This document shows positions 62,824-64,000 of a stretch of DNA of 64,000 bases, piece after piece. The number at the start of each line of letters is the position of its first letter. Positions within the stretch are counted from its first letter, which is position 1. The stretch spans positions 1 through 64,000 of the forward strand of contig JAKSMW010000007.1 of the NCBI GenBank assembly GCA_024400395.1. The letters are read 5' to 3'. Below the pieces are notes generated by a model, which saw only the letters and a program-made list of their open reading frames with translations, did no database searches and was not told where the DNA came from. A program made the translations under genes and the position numbers. Source of the DNA: Bacteroidales bacterium. Lineage in GTDB: Bacteria > Bacteroidota > Bacteroidia > Bacteroidales > F082.

Positions 62824-62841
62824 ATCTCTGAAACCACTGAA

Positions 62842-62893
62842 ACAAAAGAAACAGCAGAAGAGTGGATTTGTTTTCCGCTATTTCTGCTGTTTC
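62842..62893 (-). terminator. Terminator of rpsA
   Basis: On the minus strand GAAACAGCAGAA (62893-62882) pairs with TTCTGCTGTTTC (62859-62848), then TTTTGTTTC. Confidence 0.85.
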
Positions 62894-62927
62894 GGCGTGC
62901 AGAACCAAAAATTCTGATGGTTATGGC

Positions 62928-64000
62928 TTATTTCCCGCCTTTTTCCTCTTTTTCGAGGTTCTGTTTCAGAGTCGCGAGGACGTCGAGGTCACCCAATGTC
63001 GTGCGTTCGACGTTGTCGTTGATCTGTTTGACAGCGCGTTTTGTGTTCTTCTGTGCTTTTTCTTTTTCAGCTGCTTCAGCTGCTTCGGTCACTGCCTTTG
63101 TGTCTTCCCAAATACGTGAGTGAGAAAGGATGATCTTCTTGTTTTCCTTTGAGAATTCGATGACCTTGAAGTCAAGAGTTTCATCGTTCTTGGCTGTTGT
63201 TCCGTCTTCTTTTTTGAGATGACGGCTTGGGCAGAAGCCTTCAACGCCGTAAGGCAATGAAACGACGACACCTTTGTCATTTGAGTTGATGATTGTGCCC
63301 TGCTGTACTGAACCGACTGTGAAGATGCTTTCGAAGACATCCCATGGGTTTTCTTCAAGCTGCTTGTGGCCGAGGCTCAAGCGGCGGTTTTCTTCATCGA
63401 CATCGAGGACGATAACTTCGATATTGTCGCCGATCTTCGTGAATTCTGCCGGGTGTTTGATTTTCTTCGACCAGCTGAGGTCTGAAATGTGGATGAGACC
63501 GTCAACGCCTTCTTCAAGCTCTACGAAGATACCGAAGTTGGTGAAGTTGCGGACCGTGGCTGTGTGCTTTGAACCCTTTGGGTAACGTTCTGTGATGTTT
63601 GCCCATGGATCCGGGATAAGCTGTTTCATACCGAGGCTCATCTTGCGTTCTTCGCGGTCGAGTGTGAGGACCTTCGCTTCGACTTCGTCGCCGAGGTGCA
63701 GGAAGTCCTGGGCTGTGCGGAGATGCTGTGACCATGACATTTCTGAGACGTGGATGAGGCCTTCAACGCCCGGGGCGATCTCGATGAACGCACCGTAGTC
63801 GGCGATGACGACGACTTTGCCCTTCACTGTGTCACCGACCTTGATGTTCGGGTCGAGAGCATCCCACGGATGTGGCGTGAGCTGCTTCAGGCCGAGAGCA
63901 ATACGCTTCTTGCTGTCGTCGAAGTCGAGGATGACGACCTTGATCTGCTGGTCGAGCTGGACGATTTCCTTGGGATCGTTGATGCGGCCCCATGAAAGGT
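62928..64000 (-). CDS. rpsA: 30S ribosomal protein S1 (5' part outside window)
   Basis: At least 357 codons are visible, open to the window edge. Repeated S1 domains are clear: GKVVVIADYGAFIEIAPGVEG, VRNFTNFGIFVELEEGVDGL and QGTIINSNDKGVVVSLPYG, each ending in an LSLG-type block such as RRLSLGHKQLEENPW. S1 binds mRNA on the 30S subunit, vital where Shine-Dalgarno sequences are weak, as in this phylum. The tail is rich in Ala, Glu and Lys (TEAAEAAEKEKAQKN). The N-terminal S1 domains lie beyond base 64000. Confidence 0.95.
   Translation of the reverse strand, partial: LSWGRINDPKEIVQLDQQIKVVILDFDDSKKRIALGLKQLTPHPWDALDPNIKVGDTVKGKVVVIADYGAFIEIAPGVEGLIHVSEMSWSQHLRTAQDFLHLGDEVEAKVLTLDREERKMSLGMKQLIPDPWANITERYPKGSKHTATVRNFTNFGIFVELEEGVDGLIHISDLSWSKKIKHPAEFTKIGDNIEVIVLDVDEENRRLSLGHKQLEENPWDVFESIFTVGSVQQGTIINSNDKGVVVSLPYGVEGFCPSRHLKKEDGTTAKNDETLDFKVIEFSKENKKIILSHSRIWEDTKAVTEAAEAAEKEKAQKNTKRAVKQINDNVERTTLGDLDVLATLKQNLEKEEKGGK

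Noticed and set aside
62730..62837. N-terminal extension of the hydroxyacid dehydrogenase containing LKP repeats
   Set aside because: It only reads the 9-bp GTTTCAARG tandem repeat and lies upstream of the promoter box at 62747-62754.

Overview
The window reads as chromosome of a bacterium of the order Bacteroidales (phylum Bacteroidota), probably an uncultured gut or rumen lineage. The evidence is: several secreted proteins ending in type IX secretion (T9SS) sorting domains; a gingipain-like C25 protease; promoters of the Bacteroidota form TTTG-N19/20-TAnnTTTG with few Shine-Dalgarno sequences; a short primary sigma factor; type B L31; and lineage-typical families (DUF4301, DUF5723, DUF1015 next to serCA). 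No rRNA, tRNA, prophage, transposase or CRISPR array was recognised.

Layout. 0-9.3 kb is an accessory region: a T9SS protein, an Abi-family HEPN protein preceded by an apparent abiF-type small RNA, a DUF4143 ATPase, a large gingipain-like protease and a second AAA ATPase. Three copies of the 3' end of one T9SS sorting domain bracket the Abi gene and the DUF4143 gene. 9.4-16.8 kb is a minus-strand housekeeping block (pepD, rpe, rpoD, pnp, rpsO, a cation/proton antiporter). 16.9-28.8 kb mixes envelope genes (lipoprotein plus DUF5723 barrel, an O-antigen-ligase-like membrane protein with TPRs, a T9SS protein) with gcvT, yebC and an SDR enzyme. 28.9-37.7 kb holds a 2231-residue T9SS adhesin-like protein, a 41-residue ORF in its leader, three copies of a 16-bp element upstream of its promoter, and a TPR/HTH membrane regulator. 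37.8-42.4 kb has an arginase-family enzyme and the serine cluster serC-serA-DUF1015. 42.6-49.4 kb has a LuxC-like acyl-CoA reductase, L31, Lon, a RelE/ParE-type toxin-antitoxin pair, an unknown gene and a peptide-binding lipoprotein. 49.5-52.7 kb is the thrS-infC-rpmI-rplT operon, in which infC appears to start at AUA. 52.9-64 kb contains a divergent sigma-like protein with a convergent small HTH-like gene, an MBOAT/SGNH acetylation pair with a structured leader, a methylmalonyl-CoA decarboxylase-like enzyme, DUF4301, ferritin, a GH29 fucosidase with a 2-hydroxyacid dehydrogenase, and the 3' part of rpsA.

The points most worth a second look are the Abi/abiF-RNA cassette and the sorting-domain repeats that bracket it, the AUA start of infC, the phased 16-bp elements upstream of the giant adhesin, the two mutually exclusive hairpins in the MBOAT leader, and a widespread 9-bp intergenic repeat that creates false N-terminal extensions. 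Everything here comes from reading the sequence by eye; family names rest on recognised motifs, not on database searches.
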